64,000 bases of DNA from RPQJ01 sp963754125. GTDB lineage: Bacteria > Pseudomonadota > Gammaproteobacteria > Steroidobacterales > Steroidobacteraceae. Of this stretch, positions 9,184-18,297 are shown one piece after another. The stretch's first letter is position 1. Every line of letters starts with the position of its first letter. Below the pieces are notes generated by a model that saw nothing but the letters and a program-made list of their open reading frames with translations, was not told the origin of the DNA and searched no databases. Location of the stretch: the NCBI GenBank assembly GCA_963754125.1, contig CAVWEX010000014.1, positions 1,054,001 to 1,118,000 of the forward strand. Reading direction: 5' to 3'. The position numbers were made by a program, and so were the translations under genes.

Positions 9184-10545
9184 TTGACCACAGTTCACGC
9201 TCATCGCGCGCTGCTGCCTGACGGCTGGGCTGCCGATGTCTCGATCCAGGTCGACGCCGCAGGGCGGATTGCCGCAGTCGCGGCGGCCGGCCCCGGCACG
9301 CCGGCCGCGGTCCTGGTGCCTGGAATGCCCAACGTGCACAGCCATGCCTTCCAGCGCGCCATGGCCGGCCGCGCCGAGCAGGCGTGCCACGGCCTGGATT
9401 CCTTCATGACCTGGCGGGAGCGGATGTACTCGCTGTCCCATCAGGTTTCCCCGGACGACATCGAAGCCATCGCCACCCAGCTGTACGTCGAGATGCTCGA
9501 GGCGGGCTATACCTCCGTGTGCGAGTTCCACTACCTGCACCATGGGCCGGACGGCACGCCCCACGGCGACCCCGCGGCCGCCAGTCGCGCCCTGATCCGG
9601 GCCGCCGCGTCGGCGGGCATCCGGCTCACGCTGCTGCCGGTGCTCTACATGCACGCCGGCTTCGGGGCGCAGCCCCCGGAGCCGGCGCAGGCGCCGTTCA
9701 TACATACCGTGCGCGACTACCTGATGTTGCTCGGGAAGCTGCTTGGCGAGCAGGGCGGCCTCACCCGCATCGGGATTGCCTTCCACAGCCTCCGCGCCGT
9801 CTCGCCGGAGGCAATCGGGGAGGTGCTCGCATGGCGGGCCAGCATCGCACCGGACATGCCGGTGCATGTCCACGTCGCCGAGCAGCTTCAGGAAGTGCAC
9901 GAGTGCGAGGCCTGGTCCGGCCTGCGGCCGGTGGAGTGGCTGCTCGAGCGCGGCGGCATCGACGAGCACTGGTGCCTCGTGCATGCCACCCACATGACCG
10001 AGGCGGAGACCCGCTGGCTGGCAGCCACCGGCGCCGTGGCCTGTCTCTGCCCGACCACCGAGGCCAACCTCGGCGACGGCCTGTTCCCGCTGGCCGCCTT
10101 CCTGGCCGCCGGCGGCCGCATCGCCATCGGCTCCGACAGTCACGTTTCCGTAAGTCCCGTGGAGGAGCTCCGCTGGCTGGAGTACGGCCAGCGCCTGACG
10201 CTCGGGCAACGGAACGTGACGGCGAGCGCGACCGAGCGCCACACCGGAGCTCGACTCTTTCGCGCCGCGTTGACCGGGGGCAGCCAGGCCCTTGGCCAGG
10301 CTACCGGCCGCATCGCTGCCGGGCAGGCGGCCGACCTTGTCGAGCTCGACGCGGATCACCCGCTGCTTGCCGGCAGCGACGGCGACCAGCTGCTCGACTG
10401 CCTCGTCTTCGCCGGCAACCGACCCCTCGTGAAGAACGTGCTGGTGGGCGGGCGCCAGGTCGTCCGCGACGGCCGGCATCCCCTCGCGCCCGCCGCTGCC
10501 GCGAAGTACGCCGCGGCCATACGCCGCCTGCACCCGTGCCGATGA
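9184..10545 (+). CDS. hutF: Formimidoylglutamate deiminase
   Basis: Converts N-formimidoyl-L-glutamate to N-formyl-L-glutamate and ammonia, the fourth step of the five-step hut pathway. About 453 residues, of normal length. The frame is open far upstream, but homology begins at TTG 9184 (TTVHAHRALLPDGW), preceded by GGAAAT. Metal and active-site motifs of the amidohydrolase superfamily are present: PNVHSHAFQRAMAG near residue 55, VHVHVAEQ near 225, HATHM near 265 and GSDSHVSVSPVEELRWLE near 315. HutF with HutG defines the formylglutamate route rather than the direct formiminoglutamase route. First gene of the plus-strand hut operon. Confidence 0.95.
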   Translation: MTTVHAHRALLPDGWAADVSIQVDAAGRIAAVAAAGPGTPAAVLVPGMPNVHSHAFQRAMAGRAEQACHGLDSFMTWRERMYSLSHQVSPDDIEAIATQLYVEMLEAGYTSVCEFHYLHHGPDGTPHGDPAAASRALIRAAASAGIRLTLLPVLYMHAGFGAQPPEPAQAPFIHTVRDYLMLLGKLLGEQGGLTRIGIAFHSLRAVSPEAIGEVLAWRASIAPDMPVHVHVAEQLQEVHECEAWSGLRPVEWLLERGGIDEHWCLVHATHMTEAETRWLAATGAVACLCPTTEANLGDGLFPLAAFLAAGGRIAIGSDSHVSVSPVEELRWLEYGQRLTLGQRNVTASATERHTGARLFRAALTGGSQALGQATGRIAAGQAADLVELDADHPLLAGSDGDQLLDCLVFAGNRPLVKNVLVGGRQVVRDGRHPLAPAAAAKYAAAIRRLHPCR

Positions 10546-10555
10546 ATCGTCTGAA

Positions 10556-11326
10556 ATGAGCACCATGGGACCCCGCAACACCTCCAGGACCGAAGACCCG
10601 ACGATCCCGCGCTACCAGCAGCTGAAGGCGCACATCGTTGCGCGCATCCAGTCCGGGCGCCTCCAGCCCCGTGACCGCGTGCCGTCCGAGCAGGACCTCG
10701 TGCGGCGGTTCGGGGTTTCCCGCATGACCGCCAACCGTGCGCTGCGAGAGCTCGCGAGCGATGGCATCGTGGTGCGGCAGTCGGGGGTGGGCACCTTCGT
10801 TGCCGAGGCCCAGTCCCGTTCGCACGCGCTGGACGTGCGCAACATTGCCGACGAGATCCGCGAGCGCGGGCACGTCCACGGCGCCAGGGTGGTGCGCATG
10901 GAGAAGCTGGCGGCTGGCGGTGACATCGCCAACCGGCTCGGGCTCCGCCCGGGCGGGGCAGTGTTCCACTCGCTCATCGTCCATCTCGAGAACGAGCTGC
11001 CGATCCAGGCGGAGGACCGCTACGTTTCCGCTCACGCGGCGCCGGAGTACCTCCGCCAGGACTTCACGCGGACGACGCCGAACGAGTACCTGTCCACGGT
11101 GGCGCCGCTGGAGACGGTCGAGCACGTCATTCGCGCCGAGATCCCGGCCGGCCGGATCCGCGGGATGCTGCGCATGGCTGCGGACGAGCCCTGCCTCGTG
11201 ATCCACCGGCGCACCTGGTCTGGCGGGCGTCCCGTGAGCGTCGCGCACCTGTATCACCCCGGCTCGCGCTACGAGCTGACCGCCGGGGCCCAGCCTGGCA
11301 AGCCTGCCGTCCGGAGGACCCGATGA
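10556..11326 (+). CDS. hutC: Histidine utilisation repressor, GntR/HutC family
   Basis: A 256-residue transcription factor. The winged-helix domain (about 18-85) contains LVRRFGVSRMTANRALREL and SGVGTFVAE, and the C-terminal effector domain (about 95-240) has the UTRA fold (EDRYVSAHAAPEYL, TWSGGRPVSVAHLYHPG). HutC of other proteobacteria binds DNA until urocanate releases it. The gene sits 10 bp after hutF and its last codons overlap hutU by ATGA, so the repressor is made from the operon it controls. The target is probably the palindrome in the hutI-hutF gap. Confidence 0.92.
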   Translation: MSTMGPRNTSRTEDPTIPRYQQLKAHIVARIQSGRLQPRDRVPSEQDLVRRFGVSRMTANRALRELASDGIVVRQSGVGTFVAEAQSRSHALDVRNIADEIRERGHVHGARVVRMEKLAAGGDIANRLGLRPGGAVFHSLIVHLENELPIQAEDRYVSAHAAPEYLRQDFTRTTPNEYLSTVAPLETVEHVIRAEIPAGRIRGMLRMAADEPCLVIHRRTWSGGRPVSVAHLYHPGSRYELTAGAQPGKPAVRRTR

Positions 11327-13005
11327 ACGTCAGGCACAGCAGCCGCGTGATCCGCGCGCCGCGCGGCACGACGCTCTCCGCGAAGAGCTGGCTCACGGAA
11401 GCGCCCCTGCGCATGCTCATGAACAACCTGGATCCCGAGGTGGCGGAGCACCCCGAGGAACTGGTGGTCTATGGCGGCATCGGCCGTGCCGCCCGCGACT
11501 GGCAGTGTTACGACCGGATCGTCACCAGCCTGCGCAATCTCGGCGACGACCAGACGCTGCTCATCCAGTCGGGAAAGCCGGTCGGCGTGTTCCGGACCCA
11601 CGCGGATGCACCCCGGGTGCTGCTCGCCAACTCCAACCTGGTGCCCCACTGGGCCACCTGGGAGCACTTCAACGAGCTCGACCGCAAGGGGCTGATGATG
11701 TACGGCCAGATGACCGCCGGGTCGTGGATCTACATCGGCAGCCAGGGCATCGTCCAGGGCACCTACGAGACCTTCGCGGAGATGGCGCGCCAGCACTTCG
11801 GCGGCGCGGTCGCCGGCAAGTGGATCCTCACGGCGGGCCTCGGCGGTATGGGTGGCGCGCAGCCGCTCGCTGCCACTATGGCCGGCCTCTCCATGCTGGC
11901 GATCGAGTGCCAGGCGGACCGCATCGCCAGGCGCCTGGCAACGGGCTACCTCGACCGGAGTGCCGCAACCCTGGACGAGGCGCTCGGCATGCTGGACGAC
12001 GCGGCACGCGCCGGGAGGGCCGTATCAGTGGGCCTGCTGGGCAATGCCGTGGAAGTCCTTTCCGAGCTCCTCGCCCGCGGCGTCCGGCCGGACGCCGTCA
12101 CCGACCAGACGTCGGCCCACGACCCCGTGCACGGCTATCTGCCCGAGGGCTGGACGGTGGCTCGCTGGCGCGAGGCGCAGGAGAAGGATCCGGCGGCCGT
12201 GGCCGCGGCTGCCCGTTCCTCCATTGCCAGGCACGTGCGCGCGATGCTGGCGTTCCAGGCTCGGGGCGTGGCGGTCTTCGACTACGGCAACAACATCCGC
12301 CAGGTTGCCCGGGACGAGGGCGTTGCGAACGCCTTCGACATTCCCGGGTTCGTTCCTGCCTACATCCGTCCACTCTTCTGCCGCGGCATCGGCCCGTTCC
12401 GGTGGGCCGCGCTGTCCGGCGATCCGGCGGACATCGCGGCCACCGACCGGAAGGTGAAGGAGCTGATCCCGGACGACGCGGGGCTGCACCGCTGGCTCGA
12501 CATGGCGGCGGTCCGCATCAGGAGCCAGGGGCTGCCAGCCAGGATCTGCTGGGTTGGACTGGGCGAGCGACACCGCCTCGGCCTCGCGTTCAACGCCATG
12601 GTTGCCAGCGGCGAGCTGCGCGCGCCGGTCGTCATCGGGCGGGATCACCTGGATTCGGGTTCCGTCGCGAGCCCGAACCGTGAAACCGAGGCCATGCGCG
12701 ATGGCTCGGACGCCGTGTCGGACTGGCCGATCCTGAACGCGCTGCTGAACACGGCCAGCGGCGCCACCTGGGTGTCGTTCCACCACGGCGGCGGCGTGGG
12801 CATGGGTTATTCCCAGCACGCCGGCATGGTCATCGTCTGTGACGGCACCGAAGCGGCCGCCCGCCGCATCGAGCGGGTCCTGTGGAACGACCCCGCCACC
12901 GGCGTCATGCGGCATGCGGACGCCGGCTACGAGGCCGCCATCGAGCATGCGCGTCGCAGCGGACTGGACCTGCCGATGATCGACTTGGGAGGAGGGCAGT
13001 CATGA
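11323..13005 (+). CDS. hutU: Urocanate hydratase (urocanase)
   Basis: Adds water to urocanate to give 4-imidazolone-5-propionate, using tightly bound NAD+ as an electrophile. The 560 residues match the family's usual 550-560. Visible signatures are the NAD+ loop GLGGMGGAQPLAATMAG near residue 175, DYGNNIRQ near 320, the active-site segment FCRGIGPFRWAALSGDP near 350 and the C-terminal FHHGGGVGMGYSQHAG. It overlaps hutC by ATGA upstream and hutH by ATGA downstream, indicating translational coupling. No frameshift is seen. Confidence 0.96.
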   Translation: MNVRHSSRVIRAPRGTTLSAKSWLTEAPLRMLMNNLDPEVAEHPEELVVYGGIGRAARDWQCYDRIVTSLRNLGDDQTLLIQSGKPVGVFRTHADAPRVLLANSNLVPHWATWEHFNELDRKGLMMYGQMTAGSWIYIGSQGIVQGTYETFAEMARQHFGGAVAGKWILTAGLGGMGGAQPLAATMAGLSMLAIECQADRIARRLATGYLDRSAATLDEALGMLDDAARAGRAVSVGLLGNAVEVLSELLARGVRPDAVTDQTSAHDPVHGYLPEGWTVARWREAQEKDPAAVAAAARSSIARHVRAMLAFQARGVAVFDYGNNIRQVARDEGVANAFDIPGFVPAYIRPLFCRGIGPFRWAALSGDPADIAATDRKVKELIPDDAGLHRWLDMAAVRIRSQGLPARICWVGLGERHRLGLAFNAMVASGELRAPVVIGRDHLDSGSVASPNRETEAMRDGSDAVSDWPILNALLNTASGATWVSFHHGGGVGMGYSQHAGMVIVCDGTEAAARRIERVLWNDPATGVMRHADAGYEAAIEHARRSGLDLPMIDLGGGQS

Positions 13006-14549
13006 GTGCATTCACCGGAACGGTGCTGTCCGCGCGGGCGGACGAGCTCCTGCTCGGGCAGCTGCGCAAGGCGTGGCAGGGCCCGGTCCGCGTGTCGCTC
13101 GACGATTTGACGCTGGAGCGGATCGGGAAGAGCCAGGCTGCCGTGGGCGCCGCACTGGGTTCGCACCAGCCGATCTACGGCATCAACACCGGGTTCGGGA
13201 TGCTCGCCAATGTCCGGATTCCGGACGACCAGCTCGCGGAGCTCCAGGAGAACCTGATCCTTTCCCACTGCGCTGGCATCGGGGAGTACCTGGAGGACCG
13301 GGTCGTGCGCCTCGTGCTGCTGCTGAAGATCCTCAGCCTTGCCCAGGGGTATTCGGGTATCACGGCCGGAGTCGTCCTCGCGCTCGGGAAACTCCTGGAC
13401 CACGAGATCTATCCCTGCGTGCCGTCCCGCGGATCCGTGGGCGCTTCCGGCGACCTGGCTCCGCTGGCCCACCTGTCTGCCGTGCTGCTCGGCGTCGGCC
13501 GTGCCCGGCACGCCGGTCGCGAGCACGCGGCGGTCGACGCGCTGGCACTGGCAGGCCTTGCGCCGCTGGCGCTGCAGCCGAAGGAGGGCCTGGCGCTCCT
13601 CAATGGCACCCAGGTGTCCACGGCCCTGGCGCTGGGCGCGCTCTTCCAGATCGAGAACGTCTTTGCCGCCGCCTGTCTCTCCGGGGCGCTGTCCGTCGAC
13701 GCCGCCCGCGGAAGCGACACGCCCTTCGACGCGCGGGTGAACAAGGTGCGCGGCCACCAGGGCCAGGTGGACGTGGCCGCGCTGTTCCGCCAGCTGATCG
13801 CCGGGAGCGGCATCCGCGCCTCCCACAGCCAGTGCGAGCGGGTCCAGGACCCCTACAGCCTGCGTTGCCAGCCCCAGGTGATGGGTGCCTGCCTGCAGGC
13901 CATGCGGCACGTTGCCGACGTGCTGCTGGTCGAGTCCCGGGCGGTCACCGATAACCCGCTGGTGTTCAGCGACGATGGGGTGATCCTGTCGGGTGGCAAC
14001 TTCCACGCCGAGCCCGTGGCGCTGGTCTGTGACTATCTCGCCACGGCCATCGCCGAAATCGGCGCAATCTCGGAGCGGAGGATCGCGTTGCTGGTCGACT
14101 CCCGCATGAGCGGCCTGCCGCCCTTCCTGGTCGAGCACAGCGGTCTGAACTCCGGCTTCATGGTTGCGCAGGTCACTGCCGCCGCGCTCGCGTCCGAGAA
14201 CAAGTCGCTGGCACATCCCGCCAGCGTCGACAGCCTGCCGACGTCGGCGAACCAGGAGGACCACGTCAGCATGGCGACGACGGCAGCGCTGCGCCTGTAC
14301 CGCATGGCCGGGAACACGGCCGGGGTCGTCGCCATCGAACTGCTGGCGGCGACGCAGGGCGTCGAGTTCCACAGGCCGCTCAGGAGTTCGGCGCCGCTCG
14401 AGGCCGTGATCGCGGCGGTGCGCGCGGTGAGCCCCCGCTTCGAGCGCGACCGGCCGCTGTCGGGTGACATCCAGGTGCTGCAGCAGATGGTCCTGGACGG
14501 CCGGTTTGCCGGCGAGGCCAGCGCCGTCCTGCCATCGCGGGGCGGGTGA
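13002..14549 (+). CDS. hutH: Histidine ammonia-lyase
   Basis: Deaminates L-histidine to trans-urocanate, the entry step of the pathway. 515 residues, a normal length. The MIO electrophile forms autocatalytically from Ala148-Ser149-Gly150 in GSVGASGDLAPLAH. Other conserved blocks are YGINTGFGMLAN (with the active-site Tyr), LLNGTQVSTAL, QDPYSLRCQPQVMG, and DNPLVF followed by SGGNFHAEP. ATG 13002 overlaps the hutU stop, preceded by GGAGG. An in-frame upstream extension antisense to nothing meaningful was discarded. Confidence 0.97.
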   Translation: MSAFTGTVLSARADELLLGQLRKAWQGPVRVSLDDLTLERIGKSQAAVGAALGSHQPIYGINTGFGMLANVRIPDDQLAELQENLILSHCAGIGEYLEDRVVRLVLLLKILSLAQGYSGITAGVVLALGKLLDHEIYPCVPSRGSVGASGDLAPLAHLSAVLLGVGRARHAGREHAAVDALALAGLAPLALQPKEGLALLNGTQVSTALALGALFQIENVFAAACLSGALSVDAARGSDTPFDARVNKVRGHQGQVDVAALFRQLIAGSGIRASHSQCERVQDPYSLRCQPQVMGACLQAMRHVADVLLVESRAVTDNPLVFSDDGVILSGGNFHAEPVALVCDYLATAIAEIGAISERRIALLVDSRMSGLPPFLVEHSGLNSGFMVAQVTAAALASENKSLAHPASVDSLPTSANQEDHVSMATTAALRLYRMAGNTAGVVAIELLAATQGVEFHRPLRSSAPLEAVIAAVRAVSPRFERDRPLSGDIQVLQQMVLDGRFAGEASAVLPSRGG

Positions 14550-15326
14550 ATGGAAGTCTACCGGCTGATTCCCGGCAACACGCGCCTCCTGGTGAGTATT
14601 CCGCACGCCGGGACTGTGTTGCCGCCCGCGCTTGCCGCACGGATGACCAGTGCCGCGCGGGCCCTGCCCGATACGGACTGGCACGTCGACCGCCTGTACG
14701 ATTTCCTGGCGGACATGGGAGCCAGCGTGCTGACGGCCACGCATTCGCGCTATGTCATCGATCTGAATCGCCCGCCGGACGACTCGCCCCTCTATCCGGG
14801 GCTGACGGCGAGCGGCCTCTGCCCGGTGGAGACTTTCGACGGTCAGCCTGTCTGGAGGGCGCGTCAGGCTCCTGGCGCCGCCGAGATCGCCGACCGCGTC
14901 ACCCAGTACTGGCAGCCCTACCACGACCGGCTGCGGGCGGAACTCGACCGGCTGCGCGCCCGGCATGGCTCTGCCGTGCTCTGGGATGCCCACTCGATCC
15001 GGAGCCAGGTCCCGCGGCTGTTCGCGGGGGACCTGCCGGTGCTGAACCTGGGCACCAATGACGGCCGCTCGTGCGACGGGGGCCTGGCCGCGCGCCTGCT
15101 CGGCTACGCGGTCGGCATCCCGGACTGCACGGCGGTGCTCGACGGGCGGTTCAAGGGCGGCTATATCACTCGCACCTACGGTGACCCGTCGGCCGGCATC
15201 GACGCCGTGCAGCTGGAGCTTGCCCAGCGCAGCTATATGGACGAGAGCTCCCGGGAATACCTGCCAGCCGCTGCCCGGCGGATCCGCCCGAGTCTTCGGG
15301 CCCTCCTGCAGATCGCGATGGGTTAG
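14550..15326 (+). CDS. hutG: N-formylglutamate deformylase (N-formylglutamate amidohydrolase)
   Basis: Final hut step: N-formyl-L-glutamate to L-glutamate and formate. 258 residues with the family's zinc and substrate motifs: SIPHAGTVLP at the N-terminus, DTDWHVDRLYDF, VIDLNRPPDDSPLYPG, and WDAHSIRSQVPRLF near residue 150. The ATG follows the hutH stop with no gap, so expression depends on coupling. With HutH, HutU, HutI and HutF all present the pathway is complete. No histidine or urocanate transporter lies in the cluster. Confidence 0.94.
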   Translation: MEVYRLIPGNTRLLVSIPHAGTVLPPALAARMTSAARALPDTDWHVDRLYDFLADMGASVLTATHSRYVIDLNRPPDDSPLYPGLTASGLCPVETFDGQPVWRARQAPGAAEIADRVTQYWQPYHDRLRAELDRLRARHGSAVLWDAHSIRSQVPRLFAGDLPVLNLGTNDGRSCDGGLAARLLGYAVGIPDCTAVLDGRFKGGYITRTYGDPSAGIDAVQLELAQRSYMDESSREYLPAAARRIRPSLRALLQIAMG

Positions 15327-15512
15327 TGGCGCGGCGGCAGCGGGCCCGTGGTGACCCCGGGCACCAAGGAGACAAGCCGGCTCTGGCAGCGCATCAACAG
15401 CACCAGCAGCCCGATGCCGCCGATCGGCGGGCTGCTGCCCCAGAGCGAGCGCGATGCGGTCGGCGCCTGGATCGACAGCCTGGATCCTCTGGACGCCAAC
15501 TACTGCGACTGA
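15327..15512 (+). pseudogene. C-terminal remnant of a cytochrome-c-associated domain protein
   Basis: In the same frame as hutG, directly after its stop, 61 codons end at TGA 15510. They contain PGTKETSRLWQRI, MPPIGGLL and AVGAWIDSLDP. This arrangement (PGxxxxSxLWxR, MPPxG, WIxxL) is seen at the end of large secreted proteins with a cytochrome c-like C-terminal domain. No haem motif, start codon or ribosome-binding site is present. It is most likely what remains of a larger gene deleted when the hut operon joined this place. Confidence 0.5.
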
Positions 15513-15537
15513 TCCCGACCGTCTGGCGGGTAGGGAG

Positions 15538-15570
15538 GGGCCGGGTCGCGAGACCCGGCCCTTTGCTTTT
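15538..15570 (+). terminator. Rho-independent terminator after hutG and the remnant
   Basis: A perfect 10-bp stem, GGGCCGGGTC at 15538-15547 and GACCCGGCCC at 15552-15561, with a GCGA tetraloop, is followed by CTTTGCTTTT. This should end the hut transcript. A TATACT box at 15594-15599 just downstream may serve the next gene. Confidence 0.8.
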
Positions 15571-15632
15571 GGCTCTCCCGAGGCTCTTCGTCCTATACTC
15601 CGGTCTCCTGCATTCCGAGGAAGCACCGTTCC

Positions 15633-16402
15633 ATGCGCCACCTGCTCCTGCCCATCGCCCTGATTGCCTTCGCTACGACGGCCAACGCCCAGTTCATGCC
15701 CGAGAAGCTCTCGCCCATCGGCGAGAAGATCGAGGCGGCGATGAAGAGCGACATCCGGACCGCCGACGAGAAGGCCCGGGACGCCGAGCGCAAGCCGCGC
15801 CAGACCCTGGAGTTCTTCGGCCTGAAGGACGACATGCGGGTCGTTGAGCTGGTGCCCGCCGGCGGGCTACTTCACCAAGATCCTCGGGCCGGTGCTGGCC
15901 GACAAGGGCGAGTTCCATGTCGCCATCGGCACCACGCGGCTGGAGCCGGTGCTGAAGTCGACCCCGTCGCTGGCGAAGGTCAAGGTTGCCCCGGCGGACG
16001 CGAAGATGGCGCCGGCGCCCGGCAAGATGGGCCTGTTCGACCTCGGCGACTTTTCCCTGGGCGTGAACGATGCGGACCTCGTCCTGACCTTCCGGAACTA
16101 CCACAACCTGACGCCGTCGGGGCGCGCCAACCTCAACGAGGCGGTCTTCGCGGCGCTGAAGTCCGGGTGGCCACTACGGCATCCTCGATCACACCCGCCG
16201 GCACAACGAGCCGGAGACCGGCGAGAACTGGCGGCGCATGGACCCGGTGCTGGTCATCAAGGAAGTCCAGGCCGCGGGCTTCGTGCTGGAGGACTTCTCC
16301 GGCATTCACTACACGCCGGACGACGAGCTGCGGTACGAGGTTGGCCGGAAGTCGGTGACCGGCAACACCGACCGGTTCGCGCTGCGGTTCCGGAAGCCCT
16401 GA
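15633..16402 (+). CDS. Exported class I SAM-methyltransferase-like protein
   Basis: About 255 residues after correcting single-base shifts near 15865 and 16170. A signal peptide (LLPIALIAFATTANAQ) precedes SDIRTADEKARDAERKP. A Rossmann-like methyltransferase core follows: MRVVELVPAGG near residue 70 (equivalent of motif I), ADLVLTFRNYHNL near 150 and GHYGILDHTRRHNEPETG near 185. This family recurs in proteobacteria as a predicted periplasmic methyltransferase with no established substrate. S-adenosylmethionine is not expected in the periplasm, so either the leader or the activity is atypical. ATG 15633 has GAGGA upstream. Confidence 0.75.
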
Positions 16403-16419
16403 TCCAGAGGGGTTGCCGG

Positions 16420-17638
16420 TCAGCCGCCGCTGGCAGCGCTCGACCAGCTCAGCACAAAGCGCAGCCCGATCACCAGTGCGTTGTCGAGTTCCGGATCGAG
16501 GCCCGGATTGATGATGTACTGGACATCGGGCTGGAGGGTCAGCCAGTCCGTGATCGGCGCCTGGTAGGTCAGCTCGATGCTGGTTTCGTGGTCGTCGGTG
16601 CCGAGACCGGCCAGCGTCTGGGCCCGCTCGTACTCGCTCGCCGGCGAAGGCCATGGCGATGCCGAGCCCGACGGCGTCGTCGGGCCGACGGGGCCAGAAG
16701 CCGCTCAGGCTGCCGCCGGCGCCCAGGTAGGCATCGAAGGTGTTGAACCGGTCGTCCGCCTGCCCGATGCGCAGGAACCCCGCCGCCGTGCCTCGGTCGC
16801 CCGACCAGAGGGTCCGGTCCGCGATGGCGTACCAGCCGTTGTTGCCGTCGTCCTGCAGGGGGTCGCCCAGCGGGGTGGTGGCGGCGAGCCGGTCGAAGTC
16901 GGCGGTGTACTGCCAGAGGCCGATCGCCAGCTTCCGCCAGTTGCCGCCGCCCCAGCCGCCCTCGAGCGACGAGCAGCGCGCCGTCGTCGCTGGAGAGGTC
17001 TATCTCGTTGCTGGAGTCGTCGTTTGGGTCGCCGGGCACGCCGTCGAGGACGGCCAATTGGCCATAGGCCCCGTTGGCGGCCTGTGTCCGAAGCGCAGAG
17101 CGTCAGGGAGGTGACCGGAAAGATGGACGGGCCATTCTCGCCGCTCTGGCCGAAGTCCGTGCCGATGCCGTGGGCCCAGTTCAGGAACAGGCCGGCCGTC
17201 TCGGTGACGTCGAACTCGCTGTTGAGGTCGTAGAGGCCGAGACGTGCGGAGAAGTCCCCGGTGTCACCCGGCGCCCAGTCGAGCCAGGCCTCGTAGAGCC
17301 GCCAGGCCCTGGGTCCTTCGATGTTGCTGATGATCTGGGCGTCGCCGACGTACTTCTCACTGAATTCGTTGGCGTTGTTGTACAGGCCGTACAGGAGGCC
17401 GGAGAGGCCCGGGAATGCCGAAGATGCTGCCGCGCTCGGCGGCGATCTGCAGGTCCAGGTTGTCCAGGTAGGTGCCACCGGTCTGGACGCCCCCGGAAGT
17501 GTTGCTGAGGAGGTCGCCGGTGTAGGCCGCGTTGAAGGCGAGCCCGCTGTCGTCCGGCGCGGCCATCAGCGGCGCGGCCGCCAGCGCCAGGAGTATGCCG
17601 GGTCGGCTGAACGTGCCGGGATGTATGGGGTAGGGCAA
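16420..17638 (-). CDS. OprB-family carbohydrate-selective porin
   Basis: An outer-membrane porin of about 400 residues spread over four or five frames (shifts near 17415, 17090, 16970 and 16640). TTG 17638 is favoured because GGAG lies 7 nt upstream; the signal peptide ends PLMA. Features typical of OprB are TYLDNLDLQIAAERG, YEAWLDWAPGDTGDFSARLG, YDLNSEFDVTETAGLFLN near residue 150, and a final strand ITDWLTLQPDVQYIINPGLD followed by NALVIGLRFVLSW. OprB proteins pass glucose and other sugars. Convergent with the methyltransferase-like gene, 17 bp apart. Confidence 0.85.
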
Positions 17639-17699
17639 TCGACTGCTCCGTGGATGATCGCGCGACAATCTAGCAACCCGCTCCTGAGCTTCTCAACCC

Positions 17700-18209
17700 G
17701 TGACCATCGTCCTGACCACTCCGCGCCTCACGGTGCGGCAATTCACCACAGCCGATGCCGCAGAACTGCAGGTGATCTGCGGTGACCGCCGCACGATGCG
17801 CTACGTGGGCGATGGCATGGTGCTGTCCCGCGCGCGTTGTGCTGAGTGGATCGTGGAATCGCTGACCGACTACGCCACCCGGGGCCACGGCGCCTGGGCC
17901 CTGCACGTCGCAGGAGAGGAAGCCATGGCGGGCTACTGCGGCATCGTCGCCGCGCGCCGGCGGGCCGACCCGGAGATCATCTACGCGCTGCGCCCGCCGT
18001 TGTGGGGGCGGGGACTCGCCAGCGAGCTGGTGCCCGCGTTGCTCGACCACGGCTTCCGCACCTGCGGTCTCCGGCGCCTGGTCGCCACCGTGCGCCCGGA
18101 GAATCACGCGTCGGTGCGCGTACTGGAGAAGGCGGGCATGCACTGCGCGGGCGAGGAACTGGGACCCGAGGGCATCCTGATGCTGATCTACGCCCTCGAC
18201 GCGGCGTAG
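17700..18209 (+). CDS. GNAT-family N-acetyltransferase (RimJ/RimL-like)
   Basis: A 169-residue acetyltransferase in one frame, starting with GTG. It opens with the RimJ-like LTTPRLTVRQFTTADAAEL. The acetyl-CoA region is EIIYALRPPLWGRGLASELV followed by VATVRPENHASVRVLEKAGM, which is diagnostic of the RimJ/RimL group. The substrate (ribosomal protein N-terminus, small amine or antibiotic) cannot be told. Its stop codon TAG is the first part of the palindrome at 18206. Confidence 0.85.
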   Translation: MTIVLTTPRLTVRQFTTADAAELQVICGDRRTMRYVGDGMVLSRARCAEWIVESLTDYATRGHGAWALHVAGEEAMAGYCGIVAARRRADPEIIYALRPPLWGRGLASELVPALLDHGFRTCGLRRLVATVRPENHASVRVLEKAGMHCAGEELGPEGILMLIYALDAA

Positions 18210-18297
18210 GAGCGCCGACCGGCGCGACCGGGATTCCCCCGGCAGGAGCGTCTCAGCGACAGAGGGGAATCCCGGTCGCGCCGGTCGGCGCTCCTAC
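18206..18297. repeat. REPIN-like palindrome 1
   Basis: Two inverted GTAGGAGCGCCGACCGGCGC arms around a short spacer; inner arms GGGATTCCCC and GGGGAATCCC also pair. The sequence differs from the other copies by GACCGG in place of TTCAGG. The left TAG stops the GNAT gene and the right TAG, read on the other strand, stops the small gene at 18294. Confidence 0.85.

Noticed and set aside
12927..15641. Very long minus-strand open frame (about 900 codons) opposite hutH and hutG
   Set aside because: It is the GC-rich antisense shadow of intact hut genes: no domain, no ribosome-binding site, and composition follows the sense codons.
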